DNA of 16,379 nucleotides from Chrysochromulina tobinii (GCA_001275005.1 JWZX01000869.1:1-16379); one strand, 5' to 3'; counted from the first letter of the stretch, positions 7,073 to 14,236 are shown. Numbers and translations: made by a program. The notes: a model not told the origin generated them from the letters alone.

Positions 7073-8314
7073 ATGGCTGACCCGCCGATCTCGGGAAAGC
7101 GTAAGGCAGGAGACGAAGCGCCGAGCGTCGAGCCAGAGCGCGTTGCCGCCGCTTGCTCGTGCGTTGGCACGCGGCCCACGCAAGAGGACCGGTACTGCTT
7201 GATCAACAATGGGTGGGCAGACATTCCAAACTCAGCCGGCTGGCCTCCGTGCCGATTTTATGGTGTTTTCGACGGGCACAACGGCCCCGGGGCGTCGACG
7301 CTCGTCGCGACGCTGCTGTGGAGCCAGGTGCAGTCCAGGCTTGTCAGTTTGCTGCGCGAAGTGCCCAGCATGCCCTCGGGCGCTGCTCTTGAGAAGGTGA
7401 TCCGGGACGCATTCGCTGCCACAGAGGCGCACTTGTGCGAGGAGGAGAGTGTGAGCACGAGCGGCTGCACGGCCACGTGCGCCCTGGTGCTTGGCGACGT
7501 GCTCGTCGTTGCCAACCTCGGCGACAGCCGCACCGTGCTGTGCCATGGGGAGCGTTTGCTTTGGCAGTCGGTGGATCACAAGCCGGGCACGGCGTCGGAG
7601 AAGGCCCGTATCGAGGCTGCGGGCGGGCACGTGTCGCTGACGCATGCGCGGGGCCAAATCAATGTTCCACGCCTCAACGGCGTGCTCTCAGTCTCACGGT
7701 CTCTTGGTGACGCCGAGTTCAAAGCGGCCGGCATCATGTCAGTGGGAGAGTCGATCGGTCGCGCCCACTACGGCGCTGCCTATGACGGCGCTGCCCATGA
7801 CGGCGCTGATCATGACGGCGCTGTGGCCGGCATCATGTCAGTGGGAAAGCCGCTGGGTGGCATCGAGCCGTTGGGCGCGGGGCCAGGCGCTGAGGACGCT
7901 GCCCCCGACGGCGGTGTCCATGACTGCTCGGCGCCTACGCCGCTGGTGGCGGTGCCTTCGTCGCCGACAAGCGATCGGTGCGCCGCCGGCGCTCTGTCGG
8001 CGGAGCCCGACGTGGCCATTCGACAGGTGGCCGCCGGCGCTCTGTCGGCGGAGCCCGACGTGACCATTCGACAGGTGGCCGAGTTTGATTCGTTCTTGCT
8101 CCTTGCAAGCGACGGTCTCTGGGACGTGATCAACAGCCAGTCCGCCGTCGGCATCGCGCTCGAGCAGCTCCAGAAGCGATGGCCGCGGATGACGATCCAG
8201 CAGCGCAGCCAGGCGGCGTGCGATAAGCTCGTGCGCAACGCGCTGCAGTGCGGGCACTGCATGGACAACGTGACGGTTCTGCTCGTAATGCTCTGTGACG
8301 ACGTCTTGTCATGA
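7073..8314 (+). CDS. PP2C-family Ser/Thr protein phosphatase with repeat-rich insert
   Basis: 413 residues from the ATG at 7073, the first in frame. PP2C (PPM) motifs appear in order: RPTQEDR (34-40), FYGVFDGHNGPG (62-73), SGCTATCALV, VVANLGDSRTVL (146-156), DHKPG, RIEAAGG, VLSVSRSLGD (204-213), LSAEPDV, LLLASDGLWDVIN, and DNVTVLLV near the C-terminus. The metal-binding acidic residues of the motifs are present. Usual PP2Cs have ~10 residues between SRSLGD and the PDV motif; here there are over 100, full of internal repeats. Two copies of AGALSAEPDV follow one another. Residues 224-327 can be read as an in-frame intron from GTGGGA (7742) to CGGAG (8053). Removing it gives normal family spacing. 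Cytosolic or nuclear dephosphorylation is expected; the substrate is unknown. The gene is divergent from the esterase. Confidence 0.88.
   Translation: MADPPISGKRKAGDEAPSVEPERVAAACSCVGTRPTQEDRYCLINNGWADIPNSAGWPPCRFYGVFDGHNGPGASTLVATLLWSQVQSRLVSLLREVPSMPSGAALEKVIRDAFAATEAHLCEEESVSTSGCTATCALVLGDVLVVANLGDSRTVLCHGERLLWQSVDHKPGTASEKARIEAAGGHVSLTHARGQINVPRLNGVLSVSRSLGDAEFKAAGIMSVGESIGRAHYGAAYDGAAHDGADHDGAVAGIMSVGKPLGGIEPLGAGPGAEDAAPDGGVHDCSAPTPLVAVPSSPTSDRCAAGALSAEPDVAIRQVAAGALSAEPDVTIRQVAEFDSFLLLASDGLWDVINSQSAVGIALEQLQKRWPRMTIQQRSQAACDKLVRNALQCGHCMDNVTVLLVMLCDDVLS
7726..8077 (+). repeat. Nested repeats inside the PP2C gene
   Basis: Three layers are visible. A 22-bp direct repeat (core GGCATCATGTCAGTGGGA) lies at 7726-7747 and 7825-7846. 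Between its copies are four 15-bp units ending CGGCGCTG (7764-7823). A 48-bp tandem duplication, 7982-8029 and 8030-8077, differs at one base (8015/8063) and repeats the SAEPDV motif. Confidence 0.92.
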
Positions 8315-8342
8315 CACGGGCGTGGACGCGCGTCGGCACTGC

Positions 8343-8348
8343 AATAAA
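8343..8348 (+). promoter_or_regulatory. AATAAA polyadenylation-like signal
   Basis: Canonical AATAAA 28 bp after the PP2C stop codon. The hexamer fits in type and position. I noticed no comparable site after the other genes. Confidence 0.4.
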
Positions 8349-8403
8349 GCGCCACTAAAATCGTGCGCCCTTCCGACCCGCCGAGGCCCGAGCGTCTCCG
8401 TTC

Positions 8404-8640
8404 CTCCCAGTCCTCCACCAGCCGTGCACATCAAGTCATCAACGCCATACGATGATAGAACTACCGTAAGCAAAAGTCTCCCAGTCCTAGTCCTCCACCA
8501 GGCTCGTGCCAATTGGCTCGTGCACATCTAATCGGTCCGTAATCATGTCGATGTCCGTAATGTCCGTAATCCGACATCAAGTCATCAACGCCGCACCAAG
8601 AACGCCACACGATGATAGAACTCGTGAGCAGAAGTTTTCC
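8404..8640. repeat. Diverged tandem duplication in the PP2C-uL3m intergenic region
   Basis: Blocks recur in the same order. TCCTCCACCAG is at 8411-8421 and 8491-8501. A 19-bp block starting ACATCAAGTC is at 8428-8446 and 8574-8592. ACGATGATAGAACT is at 8449-8462 and 8609-8622. A diverged gt(a/g)agca(a/g)aagt follows each. The second copy is expanded by extra GTCCGTAAT repeats (8535-8571). Confidence 0.85.
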
Positions 8641-8695
8641 ATTTCGCCGTTTCGGCGCCGTCGTGGCGTATTCGTCGTGTTGGGGCCTCCGTTCA

Positions 8696-8703
8696 TACAT
8701 GTA
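8696..8703. promoter_or_regulatory. TACATGTA palindrome (copy 5)
   Basis: Perfect copy 130 bp upstream of the uL3m ATG (8834), matching the spacing seen at the methyltransferase-like (137 bp) and eS30 (118 bp) genes. Confidence 0.55.
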
Positions 8704-8833
8704 GCGATAGGGGCCATCGTGCTTGTGTCCGAAGCGTTGTGTTGAACAAAATCGAGGTGGCCACGGTCGTCCTGCTCTCCTGACCCCGAAGGCACAGTGG
8801 AGACGCACCCGATCGTCGGAGGCGCCACGCAGC

Positions 8834-10103
8834 ATGGCCCTCGCACGATTGCACTCGCTCTGTCGATGCGCAGCGTCATCCTCGCTCGCAGTGGCGCTGC
8901 CTCGAGCACGTCTTTCGCCGCAGCTTGCTGGCCCGAGTCGCAGCCTGTGCACTGCCGTCTTTGACGTGAAGCGTCTGTGGAGTCCAACGAGCCAGCGCGT
9001 CGGCGCAATCGGCATGAAATGTGGCATGTCTCAAGCGTGGGCGGCAAATGGAACGCGGGTACCAGTCACCGTCATCGAGCTTCAGGACTGCCAGGTGGTC
9101 AAGGTGCGCCGCGCCATGAGCGACGGGCTCAATGCTCTGCAAGTTGCTGCTGGCTGGCAGAAGCGTAAGCGGATGCGAATTGACGAGGCGAACCATTTCA
9201 TCACCAAGGGTCTGCCACTGAAGCGATACATGCGCGAGTTCGCGGTGACGGGTGCGCGCACACCGCGGCAGCAGCCTGCCCTGCACTTCGGCGCGCCTCT
9301 GGATGAGTGGCCTCGCGGGCTGCCTGCGCACTCACCACCGCGCCACTGCTGCGCCACCGTGTGAGCAGAGGACGCTCTGCTGCCCGTCGGCACCACGATC
9401 GGCGCGCGGCATTTCGTGCCGGGCCAGTACGTCGACGTGCAGTCGAAGACCAAAGGCAAGGGCTTCGCTGGAGGGATGAAACGGTGGGGCTTCAAGGGGC
9501 AGCCTGCGTCACACGGAGCGTCTCTCTCTCACCGCTCCATCGGAGCTTTGAACGGCTCGACCGGCAACCTGATGAAGACGAACGTCTGGAAGGGCAAGAA
9601 GATGCCGGGGCGCATGGGCGGCAAGCGCGCGACGATGGAGGGGCTCCTCGTGTGGAAGGTGGGCAGGGCCTCTGATGTCCCCTGATGACGCTCTTGATGG
9701 CCTCTGATGGCCTCTTGATGGCCACGTGATGGCCTCTGACTGGTTCGGGCTGCTCGTGTGCCAGGTGCTCCCCACAAATCGGAGTGCCTCTTATGACCTC
9801 TGATTGCCTCTAATGACCTCTGTAATGACCTCTGATTGTCTCGTGTGCCAGGTGCTCCCCAAGTACAACATCATCCTCCTCAAGGGCTCCGTGCCCGGAT
9901 GCACGGGCACCACCGTGCGCATACGCGACTCCAACCACCCGAAGCTCGGGTTCAAATCGCCTCCACCCTTCCCCACCTTCCTGCCGAGCGATGCGAAGGA
10001 GGGCGACGACGAGAAGGAGTTGCTCTGCGCCGAAGCGCTCGAGCTGCCCGCCGTCAAGGGTGCCAAGGAAGTGAACCCAGGCAAAGCCGGCAAGAAAGCG
10101 TGA
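8834..10103 (+). CDS. MRPL3: Mitochondrial large-subunit ribosomal protein uL3m (3 exons)
   Basis: Exons 8834-9251, 9369-9658 and 9852-10103 give 319 residues. Residues 1-~42 are Arg/Ser/Ala-rich without acidic residues, a typical mitochondrial presequence (MALARLHSLCRCAASSS). The L3 fold follows: VGAIGMKCGMSQAW (56-69), TRVPVTVIEL, KRYMREFAVT; then VGTTIGARHFVPGQYVDV, KGKGFAGGMKRWGFKGQ (168-184), ASHGASLSHRS, and KGKKMPGRMGG (214-224) in exon 2; and YNIILLKGSVPG in exon 3. Both splice joins restore conserved sequence (AVT-E-DALLPVG and LLVWK-VLPKYN). PGQYVDV and KRWGFKGQP mark the mitochondrial rather than the cytosolic type. The ~50-residue C-terminal tail is Lys/Ala-rich. The protein should sit near the peptidyl-transferase region of the mitoribosome. 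The ATG at 8834 has a purine-rich context (cagcATGG). Confidence 0.95.
9252..9368 (+). other. Intron 1 of uL3m
   Basis: 117-bp phase-1 intron, donor GTGCGC, acceptor GAGCAG. It is placed by joining MREFAVT to EDALLPVGTTIG. Reading through would disrupt the L3 core, so splicing is required. Confidence 0.88.
9659..9851 (+). other. Intron 2 of uL3m, repeat-rich
   Basis: 193-bp phase-0 intron, donor GTGGGC, acceptor GTGCCAG. It is placed by joining GLLVWK to VLPKYNIILLKG. It contains two blocks of 10-12-bp tandem repeats, and an upstream duplicate of its own 3' splice site. Confidence 0.9.
9667..9840 (+). repeat. 10-12-bp tandem repeats in uL3m intron 2
   Basis: Units such as CCTCTGATGG, CCTCTTGATGG, CCTCTGATTG and CCTCTAATGA occur in two blocks (about 9667-9740 and 9786-9840). 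Between them lies a duplicated acceptor segment (9753-9774). Confidence 0.9.
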
Positions 10104-10576
10104 CACGACATACCGTAGCTGATCTTCGGCTTCGTGGTCCGTTCGTTCTTCGAGCACCGCTTCTCCTATATCGTCTACGAATCCAAGAAAGTATCCAAGA
10201 AAGTAGAGGACACTAAGAAAGTAACGTAATTACTAATTTGTATTGGTTGTGTGTGGATCGCTGCTGTGGGCTGTGTAGTTATTTCCAAATTTGGCAGCTT
10301 CTTGATTCGGCATTCTCAATAGGGTCCTGACCCGGTTTCTGGTTGAGTGTATCACGCAGGAGCCAGGGAGGTGACCGGCGACCACGGGACGCGCCGACCA
10401 GGGGTCGGAGCAGGGGCGCGAGGGTACACACTAAGCGAGTCCATCTCCAAGTGAATCTCCGGCTGCCCGGCCCACTATCTCGTCCGACGCGGGTACCGGT
10501 ACCGTTGATGAAGGGCACATTCAGCTGCCAGCTCGTCCGATACACTCAAGACCGGTACTCAAGAGGAAGGGCGAAA
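10104..10576. other. Convergent intergenic region, uL3m to TPR gene
   Basis: No gene is recognised. Contents: two exact tandem ATCCAAGAAAGT units (10181-10204) with a decayed third; an AT-rich stretch (~10212-10245); an 11-bp inverted repeat, TTGAGTGTATC at 10343-10353 and its complement at 10539-10549; and the palindrome GGTACCGGTACC near 10493-10504. Confidence 0.6.
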
Positions 10577-11482
10577 TCATCGAGCTTTCTTGCCCATGCC
10601 TTCAGGGCCTCGCAAGAGCTTTCGGACAATGTACTGCACCACGGCATAGAGCGCCTCGAGCGGCAGCACCACGGGGAAGCCGATGATGCGAACGTACTTC
10701 CATAGCGCCGCCCGCCGTGCCAGCGCCAGCGCCTCCGACTCCTCCTGCATCTGATGCACACTGACCGTCTGCAGCTTGCCGCCAAACAGCACCCGCTGGC
10801 GCTCCTTCTCTTTCTGCTCGAGGGCCTTGAGCTTGGCGTACGCGTCGCGCAGGTTGGCGCCGCCGCCGCCGCCACCCGCCGCCGTGCCGCCGCTCGCGCT
10901 GAGCCGTTTGGCCTCGTCGAGCGCGGTGCGCGCGCCAGCAAGGTCCTGCTGCAGCATGAGCACCTGTGCGCGCCGGAAGAAGGCCTTGGCCTCCTTGGGA
11001 CGCGCCTTGAGCACCTCGTCGATGGCGAGCAGCGCGTGATCGAGCGAGCCGTCGGGCAGCGCCGGGTTGCCGTCCTCGTACATGCGCACGATGCATGCGA
11101 CCAGGTTGAGCTTGCACGGCACCTGGATGCCGTGCGCCTGCTCCTTGTGATGGTCGAGCAGGTCGTACATCTGCATCTCGTCGAAGACGCAATGGTAGAT
11201 GGCGCGCTTGTAGCGGCGCAGAGCGAGCTCCCACTCGGACGCCTTGAAGTGTGCGTTGCCCTCCGTCTTGTGCACCTCCGCCTCCTCAAGCCTCGATTCG
11301 AAGATGTAGCCGCGCTCGTCGCGCTCCCAGTCGTGCACCGGTGTAATCTGCCACATCTCGGGCGGCGGCGGCGGCTCATCAGGCCATCGGATGATGTCCG
11401 GGTCGAGCGGAGGCTTTACCGCCGGATCGGAGGCCTCGGGCGCGGAGGGCTCGAGCAAAGCAGTGGACGGCACGTCGGCCAT
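10577..11482 (-). CDS. Immunophilin-like TPR co-chaperone with C-terminal membrane segment, no PPIase domain
   Basis: 301 residues from the first in-frame ATG (11482). Residues 1-55 are Pro/acidic-rich with no domain. Residues ~66-195 form a three-TPR domain of the FKBP/AIP class: AEVHKTEGNAHFKASEWELALRRY in repeat 1, CKLNLVACI in repeat 2 and KEAKAFFRRAQ in repeat 3. The likely carboxylate-clamp residues (Lys72, Asn75, Asn126, Lys166, Arg170) are present, predicting binding to an Hsp90/Hsp70 EEVD tail. A Gly-rich linker (204-208) is followed by LKALEQKEKERQRVLFGGKL, like the helix after the TPRs in FKBPs. Residues ~264-288 are hydrophobic and followed by basic residues, fitting a tail anchor or in-plane anchor as in FKBP38 or plant FKBP42. 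No FK506-binding domain is present in this frame. A membrane-linked Hsp90 adaptor is the likely role. Confidence 0.82.
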   Translation of the reverse strand: MADVPSTALLEPSAPEASDPAVKPPLDPDIIRWPDEPPPPPEMWQITPVHDWERDERGYIFESRLEEAEVHKTEGNAHFKASEWELALRRYKRAIYHCVFDEMQMYDLLDHHKEQAHGIQVPCKLNLVACIVRMYEDGNPALPDGSLDHALLAIDEVLKARPKEAKAFFRRAQVLMLQQDLAGARTALDEAKRLSASGGTAAGGGGGGANLRDAYAKLKALEQKEKERQRVLFGGKLQTVSVHQMQEESEALALARRAALWKYVRIIGFPVVLPLEALYAVVQYIVRKLLRGPEGMGKKAR

Positions 11483-11657
11483 ATTCTCCGTAGGCGAGAA
11501 TCTCACACTACGCAACGCGCACTGTGAACGTTACATGTAAAACGACGGACGCGACAACCGGTGCTACGGCACTGTTACTGCCCGCCATAGCCCCGAGATC
11601 AAAGAAACACGCGCACTCCCTCGTTTCGTGAATTGCGATCGCCATCCCACTCCAGCC
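11483..11657. promoter_or_regulatory. Divergent promoter region, TPR gene / eS30
   Basis: 175 bp between the two ATGs. A TACATGTA at 11532-11539 lies 49 bp from the TPR ATG and 118 bp from the eS30 ATG. No further element is recognised. Confidence 0.5.
11532..11539. promoter_or_regulatory. TACATGTA palindrome (copy 6)
   Basis: Perfect copy inside TTACATGTAA, a 10-bp palindrome, between the divergent TPR and eS30 genes. Confidence 0.55.
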
Positions 11658-11970
11658 ATGGTACGCGTCGCCCTGAAAGCCTCGATCCCCTCTGGTGCCT
11701 GGCACGCCACATCAGCCTGCGACCCCCACGCCTCTGACGGCTTGGCCTGCTGTGGCTCTCTCCGCATCGCAGGGCAAGGTCCACGGTTCGCTCGCTCGTG
11801 CGGGCAAGGTGCGTGGTCAGACACCGAAGGTCGCGAAGGGTGAGAAGAAGAAGAAGGAGACTGGCCGCGCCAAGAAGAGGCTGCAGTACAACCGTCGGTT
11901 CGTGAACGTGGTCGTGGGTGTTGGCAAGAAGAAGGGACCCAACACGCAGCCGCTCGGCAAGATGGGCTAA
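11658..11970 (+). CDS. RPS30: 40S ribosomal protein eS30 (2 exons; exon 1 codes only for Met)
   Basis: Coding exons are 11658-11660 (ATG alone) and 11773-11970, giving 66 residues. The mature sequence is nearly that of eS30 across eukaryotes: [19 protein letters not shown], then [20 protein letters not shown] and GKKKGPN. It is small and very basic and belongs to the 40S subunit near the decoding centre. The ATG directly touches a GTACGC donor, and the acceptor GCATCGCAG precedes GGCAAGGTC, so the protein starts MGKVHG. There is no ubiquitin-like N-terminal fusion such as animal FAU has. The upstream region is shared with the divergent TPR gene. Confidence 0.95.
11661..11772 (+). other. Intron of eS30, immediately after the start codon
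   Basis: 112-bp intron, donor GTACGC, acceptor ATCGCAG after a pyrimidine/G-rich stretch. Read-through from the ATG gives an unrelated frame, so splicing is needed to join Met to GKVHGS. Confidence 0.9.
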
Positions 11971-12700
11971 GCTGGTGCGCGCTGATGAATGCCGCACACG
12001 CTGCGCAGCCTGGCCTGAGGGGTGGCCTGAGAGGGGACAGACGTACGGCGCTTCGCGGTGGCTTGGGATGTGGCGAGCAGTGCAGCCCCTTTTTTGACCA
12101 GCACCAGCGGAGTGCGAAGCGACGGCGACGCGACGCGCTCACAGCCCCAGCACTGCGTCGCCACTTGACGCAAACCGCTGCCCCTCCCCGCCGCAGGTTG
12201 CGCTTACCGCTGCTGCTGCTGCTAGGGCTCATGCATGGTTCCGGACAGCCGGCGTACGTCTTTTGTTGCCGGCCCTGGTGTTTGCGTGCGATCATTCATT
12301 TCGGCCGCTCTCATTCATCAGCGATCAGGCTGCCTCGGTTTGTACTAGACGGGGGCGTGCGGAGCCTGTGTATGTCCGGGGCGACCAAATATCTGCAGAG
12401 AGTCAAATATTCGTCACTTTGTTGATATGAGATATCAAGATATCAGATAAAACAGATCACGCCGGCATGCGAGCCGCCACTTCGCTGGGCGTGCTGAACA
12501 GACCCCCCCTGCTCGACAAAGTAACCAGAACCGAGGAGTCCGCAGGAACGAAGGCGAATGAAGACCCGGCGGGGGGGGAGCCGCGATCTCTCGCCCCGCC
12601 CGGGCGCGAGCTGACCGGCCAGCACGGCGCGCGAGGGACTCGCGGCCCGGAGCTCCTCGGTGTCGCGCCATACGTATCATGAGGTGCGTCGACAGCGCGC
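11971..12700. other. Intergenic region, eS30 to PP2C-2
   Basis: 730 bp between convergent genes. Several frames are open because of high GC, but none has a recognisable domain. An AT-rich palindromic patch lies at 12422-12446 with two AGATATCA units (12430-12445). No RNA gene was recognised by eye. Confidence 0.5.
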
Positions 12701-14236
12701 TCACCAAGGGTTACTGCTGTCCCACAGTTCCATCGGCGACCTCCTCGAGCTGCCGTGCGCACGCGCAGAGCTCGCGCAGCTCTCGTCCACTCTCGGCCAG
12801 CCATCTGCGACGATCGCGCGCCATGCCGCAGCGAACAGCGCTGCATGCAAGCTGGCGCTCATCAAGCTGCCACTCGAAGGCGTCGCATGCGCGGCGGCCG
12901 ACGCAGCGACGCCGCCCGGCCTCGGTGCGCTCGGCTCGATGAGCGATCGGGCCGAGGGCGGCGCGGGCTTGTAGCCGCGCAGCGCGACGACGACGGCAGT
13001 GACGTTGTCGAGCGAGCCCGCCACAAAGGCCGAATGTGTGAGCAGGTTTGCCGCCTCTTGCGGCGACGAAGCTGACTGCACTATCTGGACCACCTGCTCG
13101 TTGTCGAAGACATCGAAGACGCCGTCCGAGGCTAGCACGACGAACTCGTCCGTATCCTCGAGCTGCACGGTGGAGATATCAGGCTCGGCCGAGACGTAGG
13201 GCTTGAGGAACAGGTCGCCGATCGCGCGCGACATTGCGAGGATACCCATCGCACGCCAGCATCCAATATGCGACACGAAGCCGCCCAACGCCTCGATGCG
13301 CCGCCGTTCGGCCTCGAGCTCCGGCTTGTGATCCTGTGTGATCGAGATGGTCTCGCCGCCCGCTCGGCAGAGCACCCCGCGCGAGTCGCCCACGTGCGCG
13401 ACCGTGAGCGTCTTCGCCTCGACCAGCGCCACCACCGCCGTTGTCCCATCACGCAGCCCCTCTCGCCCGGCCACCATGATGAAGTCGGCCTCGCAATCGC
13501 GAAACGCTTCGTGCAGCGCTTTGGCGAGGTCACGCGCTTTAAAATGGGACGATCGCGTCAGGTAGCCCTGCATGCGCTCCGCGCAAAAAATCGCCGCGCG
13601 CTGCGGGGAATAGGCCAAAGCCCACGTGGCACGCACCGGTAAGGGAGGCGCGTGTGAGCGCCAAGGCGGGACGCGCAAGGCAAGGACGGCGCCTGGCGCA
13701 GATAGGCATGCGCGGCCGTCGGCAGGGCTGGCTACAGCTGCTGTGCTGCGGCTGCGTGAGTCAGCCACAGGGTCGCCTAGCAAGCCGCTCGCTCGCTTCG
13801 GTCTGGTCGGCAGCCGCCGGGCCAAAATCAACAGCAGCAGATCTCGCCGGGTTGGGCTGGAGCTCACCGCGCCGCCGTGCCCGTCGTAGACGGCGTAAAG
13901 AGCGCAATCTGGATGTCCAGGCAGTCGATCACAGGCATGCAAGCTGCGAATGCGCCGAGACGCGCGGCGTGTCAGCTCAGGAAGTGTGGTCCAGCGGGCA
14001 GATTTGCCATGCTGCCTCTGGCGGCCGGCGGGCTGGACGGGCTGCATCGCGAGCGCGCACCGGTCCTCCTGGTTCGGCCGGCGACCCTGGATGGAACTCG
14101 ACCCGTACCTGGCAGGCGCTGCCTTCCTCGTGCCCAGCCAGCTCGTGGTCAGCGGCAGGGCGACTCCCAGCAAAGCCCTCGACATGGGTCCGTCAATCGA
14201 GATCTTTGCGGAAAATCTCCGATTACTAGTCACCAT
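12701..14236 (-). CDS. PP2C-family Ser/Thr protein phosphatase 2 (2 exons)
   Basis: Exon 1 is 14236-13868 and exon 2 is 13600-12701, giving 422 residues. The first in-frame ATG is 14236; Met18 (14185) is an alternative. PP2C motifs: YGSSSIQGRRPNQEDR (44-59), LYAVYDGHGGA (113-123), DGTTAVVALV (174-183), VAHVGDSRGVLCRAGG (190-205), DHKPELEAERRRI, GILAMSRAIGDLFLKPYVSAEPDI (242-265), VLASDGVFDVFDNEQV (278-293), and DNVTAVVVAL (321-330). All metal-site acidic motifs are present. The splice joins YDGHGGA to RAAIFCAERM, as in normal PP2Cs. Between QEDR and YDGHGG there is an expanded basic loop (~62-110) not expected in the family. Residues ~335-422 form a Ser/Pro/Ala-rich tail of unknown role. The N-terminus, basic and without acidic residues before Asp15, may be a targeting sequence. 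Its spacing is more standard than that of the first PP2C. Confidence 0.92.
   Translation of the reverse strand: MVTSNRRFSAKISIDGPMSRALLGVALPLTTSWLGTRKAAPARYGSSSIQGRRPNQEDRCALAMQPVQPAGRQRQHGKSARWTTLPELTRRASRRIRSLHACDRLPGHPDCALYAVYDGHGGAVSSSPTRRDLLLLILARRLPTRPKRASGLLGDPVADSRSRSTAAVASPADGRACLSAPGAVLALRVPPWRSHAPPLPVRATWALAYSPQRAAIFCAERMQGYLTRSSHFKARDLAKALHEAFRDCEADFIMVAGREGLRDGTTAVVALVEAKTLTVAHVGDSRGVLCRAGGETISITQDHKPELEAERRRIEALGGFVSHIGCWRAMGILAMSRAIGDLFLKPYVSAEPDISTVQLEDTDEFVVLASDGVFDVFDNEQVVQIVQSASSPQEAANLLTHSAFVAGSLDNVTAVVVALRGYKPAPPSARSLIEPSAPRPGGVAASAAAHATPSSGSLMSASLHAALFAAAWRAIVADGWPRVDESCASSARAHGSSRRSPMELWDSSNPW
13601..13867 (-). other. Intron of PP2C-2
   Basis: 267-bp phase-0 intron, donor GTGAGC, acceptor CCCCGCAG. 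Its length is a multiple of three and it has no in-frame stop, so an unspliced transcript would encode an 89-residue insert next to the DGHGG metal site. Splicing is supported by the restored DGHGGARAA motif. Confidence 0.9.

Larger units (their letters stand above)
8315..8833. other. Intergenic region, PP2C to uL3m
   Basis: 519 bp without a recognisable gene. It holds the PP2C 3' signal, the duplicated block, and a TACATGTA at 8696-8703. The sequence from ~8640 to 8833 is the likely uL3m promoter and leader. Confidence 0.55.

Noticed and set aside
9940-9965. tRNA-like T-arm sequence (GGGTTCAAATC)
   Set aside because: It lies inside uL3m exon 3, where it encodes the conserved protein, and no cloverleaf can be drawn around it.
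10602-11527. Overlapping open frames on both strands across the TPR gene
   Set aside because: Shadows from high GC. Only the - strand frame at 10577-11482 shows TPR signatures and a membrane segment.
11564-12425. Open frames (243 codons -, 146 codons +) around and after eS30
   Set aside because: No recognisable domain. The first overlaps eS30 in antisense, and the second is low-complexity without supporting context.
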